A stretch of DNA of 64,000 bases from Hirundichthys speculiger (Eukaryota > Chordata > Actinopteri > Beloniformes > Exocoetidae). The notes below the pieces were generated by a model, which made no database searches, was not told the origin of the DNA, and worked only from the letters and a program-made list of their open reading frames with translations. The stretch spans positions 124,001 through 188,000 of the forward strand of contig JAGFBZ010000935.1 of NCBI GenBank assembly GCA_018398805.1, given 5' to 3'. Shown here one piece after another: positions 32,974 to 45,507 of the stretch (position 1 is the first letter of the stretch; each line of letters opens with the position of its first letter). Both the position numbers and the translations under genes were made by a program.

Positions 32974-34232
32974 AATGCTATAAATGCTACACCTGATCAT
33001 ATGAGGAGTGGCCTCATGAAACTTGTCTCGTCAAAGCTAGCAGGCCTTGACGAACAATAGAAGATGTCTTAGAAAAACATATAGCTGTGTTTAGCTTCTT
33101 ACTGAAACAGCAGAAAACAAATAAAATCTAATTAAAAAGACAGATTCTCTCACCATTGCTGGATTTCGGCTGCTCAGATTCAGATCTGTCTAGGTTGTTT
33201 ATCAGTTAGCTTTCCTTAACTAGCCACACTCTTTCCTTTAAAGTCAGCGACAAACGAAACAAACAAAAAAAAAAAGGCATGACGTGGCGTGTTACACATC
33301 CCGTGACCAGAGGCTAAAGCACTGCTCAGCTCCTGAGACGCTTTTGTAGACTGAATAACTGAATTATGGATTATTAATTCTAAAGAGTTATGAAGAATTT
33401 AAACAATACTGAAACAAGACAAGATTTACTTCGCACCAGTAAAGAAGATAGTCATACCTTACCTGAGTTATTTATCAAATTCTGATGTTTAGGAACGACA
33501 GTTAAAATCCAGCACTCCACATGTTTTCAAGTAAACACTAAGTTTGCTGCTTTACTGAATTAACTTTGATTCTTATGTAGTTTTACTGTCATTTTATTGT
33601 CTTCTGCGCATTGGCATCAGTTCGCTCAGTCGTTATGAGTATTGTCCTTGTTCCAGATGACATGATAGAAGACCCAAATCTATCCGTTTGAACTATCTCA
33701 AAGCATATTTGAAGGCCAAGATCAACAAGTCCATTTGATTTCCACCTGTTAGAGAAAGAAGAAAAAGAAAATAAGAAAATTGGCAAGCTTATGTTAAATT
33801 GCAATGTTTTCTTTAATGTTTTTAGACATATTATTTTGTTTATTTACAACCAGAGATATCCACCAGCAGTAAAGATTTACAACAACTCATTACCAATTTT
33901 TTTAAGGAACAAATGAGATATACAGCATGAACAATAGTTTTTGCCACATAGCGTTGTTTCATTTTACAATATACCATCAAAAAAAGAAAAAAAGTTAAAG
34001 CAAGTTAAAGCAATGAAATGAAAACAAGTTGTAATTGTCTGACTATTCCTATGTCTTTTCTTATACAGATACCATCATATGATAAAAAGAAAAAAAGTTT
34101 TTTGTTTTCCTTGTGTTGTATGGTCATCATAGATTATTTACCTCACAGAGAAGTCCTGCAGACATCTGCCAGTATCAGCCGTTTCCCTTACTGTGCATCC
34201 TTTATATAGTACTGGATGAGTGGATTATTTTT

Positions 34233-34277
34233 TGGAATGTGGCCATGACTTGTTCTACAAGTCATGGCCACATTCCA
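34233..34277. repeat. Perfect 21-bp palindrome, 3-base loop
   Basis: TGGAATGTGGCCATGACTTG + T is followed by loop TCT and then its exact complement. No transposon terminus is recognisable. Confidence 0.95.
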
Positions 34278-36228
34278 GGAAATCTTTAAAATCCATGACA
34301 TTTCAGAGAAGGAGAACAAAGTTCAAATTCAGGTATAATATAGAAGATGGAACTCATCTTCATGATTAACCATTGTCACTTTTGCCAGCATGACCACATT
34401 TTACAGATGACCTACAGTCTGTCATGATGGTCAGAGGTGATGGTCAGAAGTCTGTTGTCACAGCATTTAGTTGTGGAAGCAGTGTTGAACAATACTTTTG
34501 GCACAAGGTGATAAGTTTTCTGACTCCATGTCTTTTCCTAGCTCCATTGAGGTGCAAACATTTTTTGTGATCATCAAAGACACAGTTTATAAAATATTGT
34601 CAAATTCTGCATTTTCTTATCCAGTTAAACAGCACAACTTTGCAAGGCTTGCATGACACGTACATCATGCGAATTACACAGTAAAGAAAGACAAGTGCTC
34701 TGTTCCCATTTTATTCTTTTAAACCACATGTTACTGTAGCGCTGAAGCTCGCAGTGGTCTGCTCCTGTATCCACTCTAAAAGATCTGTCACACATCAAAA
34801 ACACATTACTATTATGGAACTAAAATTAGTTTTCCAACTGTTACTCTCTATTGTGCTGCTGTTGACGTCCCTGTCATTTACATTCCACCAAGTGGAATAA
34901 CGAGTTTGTTGAAACTGGTCACGCCTCATTCCACAAATCGAAGTTTTCATGCTCACATCCACAGAGCTTGTTGAGTCGCTGCTCGACCCTCATTTTTTAC
35001 AGTTTTGTTTAACTTCCACTATTACCAGTCTCATAGTTATTTTTGGCTTCAGAGGGCAGCTGCCTTGGGAGAAATGTGTGAAAGGAATCATGGAGTGAAA
35101 CAACTGAACACCTGTGACACTGGACTGCGTGTAGAGGGAAAAATTTGCCACTCACTTAGTATATTTTGTTTTTCTACTTTTAGTATTTAGATTTAAAAAA
35201 AAGAACAAACAGTAATTATGTGAGACTATTACAGTACATGACCTCCTGTACCAGTGCTTATTGTACTGGGCCTCAAAAGTCTCCCAGTTAAGAAAATCCA
35301 GTGTTTAATCAATGTATTGCGTCTGCGATAGATGCTCGCATGTGCTATGAAAAGCTCAGCCAATTGCTCCCACATACAAACAACGCTCCTGTTGGCATGG
35401 TTATTCATCACAAGAGAGTTTAAAAAGCACCACCAGAAATCAGCACAGCATCTAAACCAGCAAGGGGGAGAAAAAAAGACTTGAACAGATTGAACATCAC
35501 GTGAACAATAGGCTGCCACCAGTCTGGTGCCGCTCTAAAATAAATGTTTTATTGCAGTTATAAAAAAAAAAAAAAAAAAATAAGGCAATAAAAGGTTAGC
35601 CTGACAGCACATCGACAGACAGAACACAGCTGGAAGCAGATTAAGCTTTTCTCCCTGGACGCCTTACTTCCTCTGGATGTCTCGCTCCAAAACATCTGAG
35701 TTAAACATTAAAATAGCCCTTGATTTAAGACACCTTAGGTTCAGAATACCAGAGTTTGGAAATTATGATTATTTATTCCAGTATACAATTAAACCTACAC
35801 CAGAAAGTTGTGCTATTTAACACAGTAAAAATAAACTGGTGGGACTGGAATTTGCGCATTTTTTCCCTTAGAACTGCTGGTCTTATAAATACTGTGCATA
35901 ACAGACTCCAGTTCAATGAAACGTATTCAAATCATATTGTGATTCTTGTAAACTGTTCTTTCCGGTACTGATTCCTTCATTGAGTTAAATTTGTTCTTAG
36001 ATTTAATGACATCCCAAATCTAATATATACTACTGCTGGTGGTTGTTTCTTATGCAGTCTGGCAGTGAAATAAATACTGTTCCAAATCATCAATTTTTCA
36101 CTGCAAAGTGCACTGCAGTCTCTGTAGAAGTGAGTTCTGTATAGGACCTTGGACATTGCATCCATTGAGTCTCACTGGGAAATTTTACATTTCAAAATTC
36201 ACCCTGGAATCCATTAAATAAATCCAGT

Positions 36229-36385
36229 GAGCCCAGTTACGTGCTGAAGTGTCCTTGGGCAGGACACTGTGTCTCACATTGCAGCCACTGCCCCAATCAC
36301 AACAGGGCTACATGCCAGTGCAGGTCCCAAGCTCAAATAAATATGCAGCCCTCTTGATCAGGAAGAACATCCGATGTCAAAATAG
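36229..36385 (+). mobile_element. tRNA-SINE-related fragment
   Basis: Contains AAGTGTCCTTGGGCAGGACA, then GCAGGTCCCAAGCTCAAATA, AATATGCAG and TCAGGAAGAACATCCGATGT. These are diverged body motifs of a fish SINE whose usual text has 'GGTCCCAAGCCCGGATAAAT'. The tRNA head is absent. Confidence 0.6.
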
Positions 36386-36792
36386 AGTATCTCTTTAGAG
36401 TTATAGTAAATTTATACTGGAACAAAACTTTCTACAGGTAATACTTATCCTGAGTGAAGAAGACTTGAGGCTTTACATTCAGGTTTCTTTATTTTTCTTA
36501 AATATTTTTCCTCGACAGTCATGAATTTGGAAAAGTTACCAAAAGTGTGTAAAGAACATCTTTGATGAGGGCAGAATGAGTCGCCTCCCTGCGCTCCTGC
36601 TCCGACACACCCTCATCCGTCAACCTACGTTGGTTAGAGCCAAGCGGGCTAAATCGCCTCGCCCCGGAGCCAGAGGGGGAAACACAGCACCCAGCAGAAG
36701 CCTAGAAAACACCTAGGGATCGCCAAACTGTCGTTTAAATTTTACTGTTAATGTATATTAGTTTACCAGTAATTGAATGATGTTCTAGTGAG
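36386..36792. other. Noncoding DNA with a GC-rich patch
   Basis: A GC-richer stretch at about 36585-36700 has no frame or element I recognise. Confidence 0.5.
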
Positions 36793-37095
36793 GCAGTTGT
36801 GCAACACTTAAAAGAGCACTTGACAATCGGACAAGGGTGAAAGTTGATTTAATCTCCATTTATATATAAGCAGAGAATGGTCAAGCAACCCACAACAGCA
36901 TACCGTTGTCAGCACAAGACAATGAATTAAAAACAATGCAGTCATTCTGAAACACTTGTTTATCAAAACGTTAAGCCTTGAGCTAAATTCTCCCGACAGC
37001 TAGTGTCTCAAAAATCATGCCATGGCACCTGAGCAATATTCCACATTGGATTAGATATTCCACATTAGGTATTGATATCACTGAGAGACAGGCCA
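36793..37095. repeat. Dispersed repeat family B, copy 1
   Basis: Shares ordered blocks with 55690-55975: TTTAATCTCCATT, AAGCAGAGA...TGGTCAAG, CAGCATAC, a GTCAGTACAAG-like block, GAGCCTTGAGC, CTCAGACA-like text, CCATGGCGCCTGA-like text and GTGACCTGA. Orientation is the same. Could be an LTR or part of a larger retroelement. Confidence 0.65.
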
Positions 37096-37121
37096 CAGTG
37101 ACCTGACCCTATTTTTAATGC

Positions 37122-38385
37122 AGCACTCACCCATTCAAATGATCAGGATCAGGTGTTCCAATCACTTCCATGGCCACAGGTGTGTAAAATTAAGCACCTA
37201 GACATGCAGACTGTTTTTTTTACAAACATTTGTGAAAGAATGGGTCGATCTCAGGAGCTCAGTGAGTTCAGATGGGGAACTGTGATAGGATGACACCTGT
37301 GCAACTGACTCACACAAAATGTATGGTCACATTTCCTGTAATTTTGTTAATATTTTTTATGGCATATGCAGAATAATTTTTTTAATTCATAATTTTACTT
37401 TTGGTATATTATTTCTCACTTGAATGTGAGCTGTATGGGTTAAATATGGCTACTTGGCAAGCCCTCTCCAAAGCTGTATATCAGTATCGTCAGCAGGAGG
37501 CAGTGAGATGTGGTGCGTTCCCGAGGGACCCTCCTTTTCCGGTGGTTTCTTTTGCTCCCTCATTCAACGGAGCGAAGCCGCTTGACAGGCGCTGTCCGTA
37601 AACATTTGATGAAAATGAACATAACATGCAAATATGGTCTTAATTGTGGCTTCAGCACATTTCATTTTGGGTAAAAAGAATATTCTATTAGTGTGATAGT
37701 TTACATTACTATATCGTAGTTCTTATGTATTCTTGAACTTAATTTTGGAACACCTTGAAAGGTTCCTTTGCAAGTCTTTGGCTTATACATTCCTTCTAAA
37801 TTGACATGCAGTTGTCATTATTGACACTTGTTTTGTTATTTTTCCACTAAATTGAGTAGTATTGTGGATTAAATGTGGATACCGCTGAGTTTAAAGGCTG
37901 AATGAGGACACATTAGTAGACTGGCTGAACTCCAATATTTTTGTTATTGGAAACCAAAACTGTGATTTACTTAAAAGTAAAAGGGGAAAAGAGGATTGTA
38001 ACCACATTAGGTATTTTGTTTTATTTTGGATATGTGATTTTTGTATAGATAAAGTCGAATACAGTAAGGAACATTTTGCATTTTGGCAAATGAATTCAAT
38101 GGAGCAAAGCTGCACTGAAGTTGCACTGAGGTGACATATCTCCTGTCTCGTTTTTTTCTCCTGTTTTCTACAGGAACCTTATCTGTCTATGTCTCAGTCT
38201 GAGACCAGTAACACAACGAATCCAGTCGTCAAATTTCCTTACTCCTAAATATTCCACAGTCAACAGTCAGCTGTATTATGAGGAAATGGAAGTGTTTGGG
38301 AACCACAGCAACTCAGCCACAAAGTGGTAGGACACGTAAACTGACGGAACGGTGTCAGCAGATGCTGAAGAGCATATTTCAAAGA
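37122..38385 (+). mobile_element. Tc1-like element, copy 2 (family X), split
   Basis: The 5' piece (37122-37305) and 3' piece (38214-38385) align with 15850-16180 of copy 1 and are separated by the insertion at 37306-38213. It starts MGRSQELSEF and hits the same TGA at codon 18 as copy 1. It ends after the helix-turn-helix region, so the catalytic domain and both termini are absent. Confidence 0.9.
37306..38213. mobile_element. 908-bp TG...CA insertion with CAAC duplication
   Basis: Family X text is GTGCAAC up to 37305 and resumes with CAACGAATCCAG at 38214, so CAAC is duplicated (37302-37305 and 38214-38217). The insertion begins TGACTCAC and ends AGTAACA, the TG...CA ends plus 4-bp duplication expected of a solo LTR. 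No retroelement gene is inside. A short GC-rich patch lies near 37510-37600. Confidence 0.6.
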
Positions 38386-40122
38386 GGTGAAGTGAAAAAT
38401 AACAAGGAACAAGCAGACCTTCAAAGTAAAGCAGGAAACAGAACACAAGAAACTCAAGAAAAGCAGACCAACTAAGGAAACCTAACATGCCCAACCTTAA
38501 CCATAACACACTTATCTACTTCTACTACAAACATCACACAAAAATCTAAGAAAAATAACACCGTTCAGTTATTTCATTGCAAAGTTCTGTTAAGAATTAG
38601 TTACACTACTTGTTACTGGCAAAATTAAAATTATTACAGTAACACATTACTGTTCAATACCGGTGCTAAAACATTTGCCTCTACAGGCTAAGAAAGATTA
38701 GTACTTCTTATAACAAGACTGAACTTTATTTTTCTAAAGTAGTCGAAAACTCCTTTTGTAAAGGAGTTATACCAACTAAAAAATCCTTCAAACTGCAATT
38801 GGCATTAAAAAGGGCTATCAAGCGTGATGTCCTTAGTAAGTGATATATTAATTTAAGTTAAAAGAAACTTACTGCTTTAAGTACTTTTTTCCATTTTCTG
38901 CTGATATGCTGTATATTATGACTAATAACTGAAGACAGAAACTTAATCGGTATCAGTGTCATTGATTCATCTTAAAATCATTAACTGCTTGGTTCAAATG
39001 TGTGCGTGCATTCCAGCAACAGATTGATTTCACTGTCGCCGTTACATCTGATGTACTGGTGTATTATTCACTTTGGAGTCCTTTTCTGAAGCTGCTTAAA
39101 GCAATTTAAGATGATTTGGGTTTATAGTAAGTTAATGGACAAAAAATGATCTCACACCACAGCCATTAGGAAACTTTGCCAGGAATTCTGAACATTATTT
39201 CATCTAGCTCGAAGTCGTGAGAAGAAAACCAATATTCACTGAATATTCAATATTTTTCTATTCAGTTGAAATTTAATAATAGTTTATTCATACCCAAAGG
39301 GAATTTTCATAATTTAAAATAGGAATACCAAAAAAGGGACGCAAAATTAGGCCCTTGCAGAAGCTTCCATCTAGTTAATATTATCATTTATATTGACAAG
39401 AACAATTAATGGCATGGAAATTAGTTTAATTTATTGTCATTTGCAATACCTTTGTTAAATCATGTCAAATTAAACACCAAATATATGACATCACAATCAA
39501 GAGATTTTGCTCTGTGCTTATGTTTCACGTGTTGACATGCCAGGACTGCAGCTTCAGTTTTCATGCTGAAAAAGGAGGTTTAAGAAGTTAGATCCTCTTA
39601 TTTTCCTGACAGGAACATTCTGTTCCTGTTGGTCCCATTGATGAGGCACTATGACCTCCTGAGGAAGCCGCTTCAGTGCTGTCCATTGCTCTGCTTATGT
39701 GTTCTTTTTGATCCGTGTGTTTAATCACCCAGTGCTCATAGTGTCTGCACACAGCTTAGCCTACACATGGGTTAAATGCAGAGGTCAGATGTCTGTGAAT
39801 AAACCTAATTGCTGTACAACATGATAATGTCAGGCACACAGAGGGAGATAGGTGTGGACTCTGGTCAGAGCACCATATATCGCAACATCCTTATCTTTAA
39901 TTTGCTGTTGTATTAAGGTTTAAGATGATGGTTGTTGAAAAGATAAACACAGGTAATCTGTAGTGAAAATAACTGTATGAACTGAAGAACATCAACCAAC
40001 GTCAGCTTACACAATTCATCCTGCAGCTAATTCTGTAATTTCAAACTTAACTAAAATCAGATTTGTTCTACATATCAGGAACTAATCTGGAAATGTTGCA
40101 TCTTAAATGTCGGAGTCCAGGT
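38386..40122. other. Unique noncoding DNA
   Basis: No element or exon recognised over 1.7 kb. Confidence 0.55.
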
Positions 40123-40290
40123 TAGGGGTGTCCAACTCCAGTCCTCAATTCCCGCTGTCCTGCATGTCTTTTGTTTCCCTGCTTCAGTGCAAATAAATGA
40201 GAAGTTAACAGACTTGTGCAGACCTGGATGACAAGCTGATGGTGATCCATTCATTTGAATCAGGTGCACTGAAGCAGTGCTTGGATTATA
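40123..40290 (+). mobile_element. hAT-type MITE, left part
   Basis: TAGGGGTGTCCAACTCCAGT followed by CCTGCATGTCTTTTGTTTCC matches a common fish hAT MITE. The interior reads TTTGAATCAGGTGCACTGAAG near 40253. The right inverted terminus is missing. A different diverged copy lies near 53970-54056. Confidence 0.7.
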
Positions 40291-41867
40291 ATAGCACAGC
40301 TTTATAGTAGCTAAAGGAGTTCATATGGTAAACAGACGTGCTTGTAGTCCAGATGAGTCACATCTCCGATGAAAATGATGAAAGAATCCCAGTCTTGTTC
40401 AGCTGGTAAAATTGCTTATCATGCAATGTGAAACTTTTCACTCTCAGAGGTACAATTGTTTTTTACAGAGCAAAAGTACAACTAAGAAATGGAACAAAAT
40501 AATAGCATAATTTCATACATTTGACACTGTGCGTTTGTTTATATCTGCAATGAAAACAATATCAGCACAGATGAAAAATCCTAACTGGGACAGCTTCAGT
40601 ATGTCGTTTCAGCATGACAAAGGAGCAGAGTATTCTGTCAACAAAAGGCAGAATGGACAAAAGAAAACAATTTCTCACATGCGATCTTGTACAAATCTTC
40701 CACGTCCATAATTGGTACAAACCAAGTAGAAAACTCAATCACAAATCACCATGTTTAACTAAATATAAAACAGCCTATGATAGTTTTTTCCTCTCCTCTT
40801 TAGACTCCTGATCGCAACTTTGGAAAATAGAAATGGATGTTAAGCATAAATTAATGTACATACAAATGTGGATACAGTAAATTCAAGGGCAAACACCTCC
40901 ATCCTGATAATCACCCCATAAATCAAAGCCAGTGACATCAATGCTTCCCCCCCATTTAGGCACTGCCAGTACCTTCCAGATCCTGCAGATCATTTTATCA
41001 GCTTGTTACCTCTTCAATACATGCATTATTATTACCCATTATTCGTACATTGTTATTATGATAGTAATAATCTTTATTCATGATGATGACTGATGAATAA
41101 AATAACACTACTTTGTATATTCATTATAATTGTTTATTGTCAGTTATTGTTACTGTGGTTGAAATTGATAATAATCACTGTGATGATGAGTAAATGGTAT
41201 TAATAGTATTTTTGTTTTAATGTCCCCCTCCCTTGTTTAGTTTTAATTACATGTTTTGCCACACACTGTCAATTTGCATTTTATTCCTGTTCTATCGTTT
41301 AACTTGTCACCATGATTGTTGTTTTCATGCCAAATAAATAAGCTCTGCAACATTTGGATGCTAAACAGGATACTCATGTTACTTCACCATTTCACAGAAA
41401 GAGCAGCCTGAAATCCAACAGGAAAGACACATCTGGAAGGATGTTGAGATGCATGATGTGACTGGCACCATGTGATGAGGGACATTCTTTTACCAAGTGC
41501 ATTGACTGGTCCATGATAATATTTGTTTTATAACCCCTTGACCTATTTAGGGAAAGTCTACATCAGGGTGTGAAAAAAACAGATTTCATCCAAAAGTGAC
41601 ATGAAGCAAAGATGTGTGACGTTAATTTCTAAATTGCATGAGCCCACCCCCCCTTTAATGCTGTATGAATTGCTGTTTGGTGATCTCTCAAAGCTAATAT
41701 ATGTTATACTTCTGTTTCTATTCTTATAATTATAAGATTTTGTCAGAGGAATTAAAGTCACCCTGTTCATAGTGGGTCACTGGAGCAATCATGTCTCATC
41801 AGTATTATCTGTGCAGCCATACAAAGATGCAGAGAAGCAGTTGGAGATCAAACTATGATAACCTCTG
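40291..41867. other. Unique noncoding DNA
   Basis: No recognised element. A C-run lies at 41645-41653. Confidence 0.55.
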
Positions 41868-42150
41868 ATAATAACTAAAGCTGCATGAGTCGTAACCTGC
41901 TGACTGACAGACAAAAGAAAAGGTGCAAAAGCTAAAAGCTACTAGTGATGCTTTGCAGCAGTCTCTGAACTTCTTATTTGGTATCTCGTCTCGTCTCTCC
42001 TTCATCTATGCTTCTTCTCTTTTCTGTGTACATCTGTTGACCTCAGTGTGGAGCTAAAGCTCAAGAGTTTTATCTGTGAAGCATCAATTGTTATGAATAC
42101 ATTATGAGATTGAAAGCCCTAACTGCTGGAGTGCAAAATACAACTGTATA
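41868..42150. repeat. Local duplication, copy 1
   Basis: About 283 bp that recurs as 45508-45811 in the same orientation 3.6 kb away, with few substitutions and small indels. Shared blocks include CTGCATGAGTCGTAACCTGC, GATGCTTTGCAGCAGTCTCT and GAATACATTATGAGATTGAA. No transposon ends or coding frame are evident. Confidence 0.9.
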
Positions 42151-42691
42151 ATTTTCCAGCAGTCATAAAACTGTCTAAATTTTATATTGCCATTGACAAA
42201 TCTCCTGACCGAAACAACTCAGAAAAACCAGAAGACTTTGTCTAACTACAAGCTATTGTCTAAAGTGATAAAGCATGTAAAAGATGTATGCAGTCCATTT
42301 AGATCCCATTTCTAGTTTAAATTAAATGACAAAATTTGAAATTTCCGCACATTTTTTCCCTCCATTCTCTTTTCTCAAGATTCTTTTGTCACTACATTTA
42401 GTTTTACAGACTTTATCATACTTAAGGAATAAGACAAAGCTGTGTTGCTTTGAGCAAGACCTCATTGTAATTATACTTTATTGGCAAAATCATTTTCTTG
42501 AAAATGATCTCGTCGTCATGTTGTGCATTTCTAAATATTGCCTGATTTAGTTGTTCAAGTACCTGATTGCTTCAAACCTGATTGCATTTGAAATACAAAG
42601 AGGCAAAAAATTTCCACCTGTGACAGTAATTAACTGAATATTAGGAACTTTATGGAAAGGCTGTAACATTGTTTTAGATGTAAGCTCTCGG
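42151..42691. other. Noncoding spacer
   Basis: Nothing recognised. Confidence 0.55.
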
Positions 42692-43115
42692 GTTGACACC
42701 AAGGTGTTTCCAGGTCAGCTGAGAGATATTATTTCTCCATTAAGTCCTGAGTCTGCCTCGGGATCTTCTCTTGGTTGGACATGCTCTAAACATGGCGGTT
42801 TTCAGGAGGCATCCGATCCAGATGCCCAAACTACTTCAATTCTCTTCACTTGATGTGGAGGAGCAGCAGCTCTACTCCAGATTCCTCTCTGTCTCTGATG
42901 AGGAAACACATTTCACTTGCTTGTATTTATGATTTCTTTCCTGTGGTCACTACCCACAATTCATGATCACAGGTGAATTCTTCTGGCTCTTCTCTTTCCC
43001 GCAACAGACTGATACGGAGTCCACTCCTCTGCAGATGCAGCACTGATCTGAGTAGCAAGTTCTTGTCAAGAGGCTCCAAGATACTTGGGGGTACATGCTG
43101 TGTCCACTCTGATAT
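42692..43115 (-). pseudogene. LINE polyprotein C-terminal relic
   Basis: The minus strand reads, in broken frames, the end of a common fish LINE: a His-Glu-Leu-Trp-Val-(Met/Val)-Thr block, then IQASEMCFL, then a VELLLLHIK block and FGHLDRMPPE, ending near Pro-Arg-(Gly)-Arg-type text. It is strongly decayed, with many stops. The plus strand text AGGAGGCATCCGATCCAGAT is a typical antisense marker of this family. Confidence 0.7.
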
Positions 43116-44670
43116 TTATAACTCTAGGATGATGGACTCCAAATTGTTTGGAAATGATCCTATGCCCCTTCATAGATTGACAGGCAGAAACAACTGCTTC
43201 ACTAAGAGGTGCTTTAATAGAAGTGCTCACATTTACTGATTATTAGTTAATTAAGGCCATTTGATTAGCAACACCTGACTCCTGCTTACCCTCTTTATTT
43301 CTATGGAAACAATAAACAATAAGGATGCCCTTTACATTGTGTGTCACAGTGAGTAAAGATTGTTGACATCTGACTGACAAACTTCATGGATATTATGATA
43401 TATTTATTGTGTGTGTGATCATTAAAGTCAAACATGTTGTAAACACATGTTACCAACTACCTGACAGCCAGTTATGATTGGAGACAAATGTACTCCTGAA
43501 TTTCTGATAAAGGACATAAATCTGTTAATGGCTACAACCTCAGTCTTGAAGAGCCTTCTGGCCATTATGGAGTGTTGTTTACACCAGTCCACACTCTTCT
43601 CATTAATAACTCAAGGGCCTGAATTATTGTAGGTAAAAATGCGGGCAAGGAAATACAAGATGCAGATATTAAAGTAGATATTTGTCATTTTAAAAACAAA
43701 ACAAAAAAAGAGTGTTTTAAAGGTTCTTATTAGTTTTTTTTATTTCTCTCTGTGAATTTATCAATCAGCCATTTACATAAACTCTTGTACAGCACTCATA
43801 TACACCATGTGCATTCTATTGCAGCATGTAGTACTTTGTTTCTACAAGCACCAATGAGCATATTAAAGGCAAGTTGGGAGATCAGTTTCTTGGCCAAGAA
43901 TATTCTTACACCTGGGGAGGCTGGTGATCATACTGTCAAGTATCCAATTGAGGGATGGCGCCATGTCCCTGCTGACCCACAACCAACTGAGAGTCTCTTG
44001 TATGTGGTATGATTTACCAACTCGTGTACAACAGAGGAACCCATCAAGCTTGAGCAGGCTGAAGTGCTGTTTTCAGAAAGAATGTGCTAAAATACAAATT
44101 ATGGGATTTGCCATGTCACAAGAGACTTGCAGTCATAATTGCTGTAAAAAGGGGAGATGGAAAAAAGCATTGCCTTTGGGGAATGAATGAATATGAATGA
44201 CTGTGCATGTTCATGTTTTCTTCCTTTTTTGTCTCATTTCTTGTTTCACAGATGTTCATTTCGTACTATAAATGTTGTGAATATCAAATATATTTTCCCA
44301 TTTTAATTTTGCGTTGTCAGACAATAAAATGTAAAGAATACCATAGCAGGTAAAGGCTTTTTTTTCCTGTTCACCTTGAGTCAAACAAAACAGTTTACAT
44401 GTATGTGTTAATTCGAGGATTAAATTCTTCTAAAAGGGATATATTATGCTATAAAAACTTTTTTTTTTGGGGTATTTGAAGTCACTAACAACTGAGAAGC
44501 TGAGATAATATGAACCGGACACTTTCTTTAGGGCTGTCAAGGTCTGAAAACATGTACCATATTTTCTGGAAAATAAGACTATAAGCACTGGAATATTAAG
44601 CACATCTGTCAAAAAATCTGTCGTGAATAGGAAAAAAATAGACAAGTTGTATCAGGAAATAAGACCAGGT
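43116..44670. other. Unique noncoding DNA
   Basis: A possible TACCGTATTTTCC-type relic at about 44557 (ACCATATTTTCTGG). No exon recognised. Confidence 0.45.
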
Positions 44671-44671
44671 G

Positions 44672-45366
44672 ATACAGCGCCTTGCGAAAGTATTCGGCCC
44701 CCTTGAATTTTTTGACCTTTTATCACATTTCAGGCTTCAAACATAAACATAAAATTTCAATTTTTTTGTCAAGAATCAACAACAAGTGGTACACAATCGT
44801 GAAGTGGAACGAAATTTATTGGATATTTTAAACTTTTTTTTTTTTTCAGTTTTCTGTCATGCTGATGTCCTCTACAATTCTGATACCTTTGGAAGCCCAG
44901 ACCTCATTTCTAAGTGGCCGACCTTTCAGTGTAAACCTGTAACTGTTCCAAAGCGGGATCTTGGGAGAATCACTACTCCAAAGTGAATTATGTTCTGAAA
45001 TGTTTTATCTATGGAGCATGAAAATTTGATCAAGAGGTTGTCAGTATTTTTACTAAAGGGGGTATATCACAGTCCTTGTAATGAGATCCCACCATTTAAT
45101 CCATCTAGAACTTCCTGCTCTATGCTTTCCCACCTTGTGTCTCTTGATTCAGAGCCGTATCCTCATTTAAGGGGGCATCTAGAGTTAAATACCAAATAAT
45201 ACTTATACACGTTTGGAAGGCCAAGGCCCCCCTTTTCCCTGCCCACGTAAAGATTTTTACGGCTTATCCTAGGGGCTTTGTTAATGTTATCATCTATGTT
45301 TGAAGCCTGAAATGTGGCAAAAGGTTGAAAAGCTCAAGGGGGGCCGAATACCTTCGCAAGGCACGG
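44672..45366. mobile_element. Tc1-ended element (family Y) carrying LINE sequence
   Basis: The left end has CAGCGCCTTGCGAAAGTATT and CGGCCCCCTTGAA, continuing through AGGCTTCAAACATAA and AACAACAAGTGG like the Tc1 element at 60463. The right end (45288-45366) is the inverted terminus: GTTTGAAGCCTGAAATGTGG then GGGGGCCGAATACC and TTCGCAAGGCAC. Inverted termini are about 70 bp. The transposase is replaced by an antisense L1-like fragment (44850-45280). Confidence 0.85.
44850..45280 (-). pseudogene. L1-like LINE fragment inside the Tc1 element
   Basis: On the minus strand: PRISRKNLYVGREKGGLGLP then NVYKYYLVFNSR, a match in style to the conserved block after the RT domain in L1/Tx1-like LINEs ('GGLGLPN...YY'). 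It continues with RWESIEQEVL and FQNIIHF before scattered stops. No 5' LINE part or poly-A tail is visible at the junctions. Confidence 0.65.
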
Positions 45367-45507
45367 AAACTGCACCGTTGGTAAGCCCATTCCAGCAACA
45401 GCTGTTCAAGGACCCATCTGTGGACTTGTTCCTCCAGCTCAGGCCATCACGCTTTCAGCCCGCGGTTAGCCTTCTTTGATTTTTTTCATAGCTGTCAGAG
45501 TTATCTC

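Larger units (their letters stand above)
32331..36228. other. Unique noncoding DNA with weak exon-like islands
   Basis: Contains a (TA)n tract at 32914-32970, a 21-bp perfect palindrome at 34233-34277, an A-run at 35563-35580, and two minus-strand segments that look like terminal exons (33587-33748 and 34711-34784; see findings). No mobile element was recognised. Confidence 0.4.
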
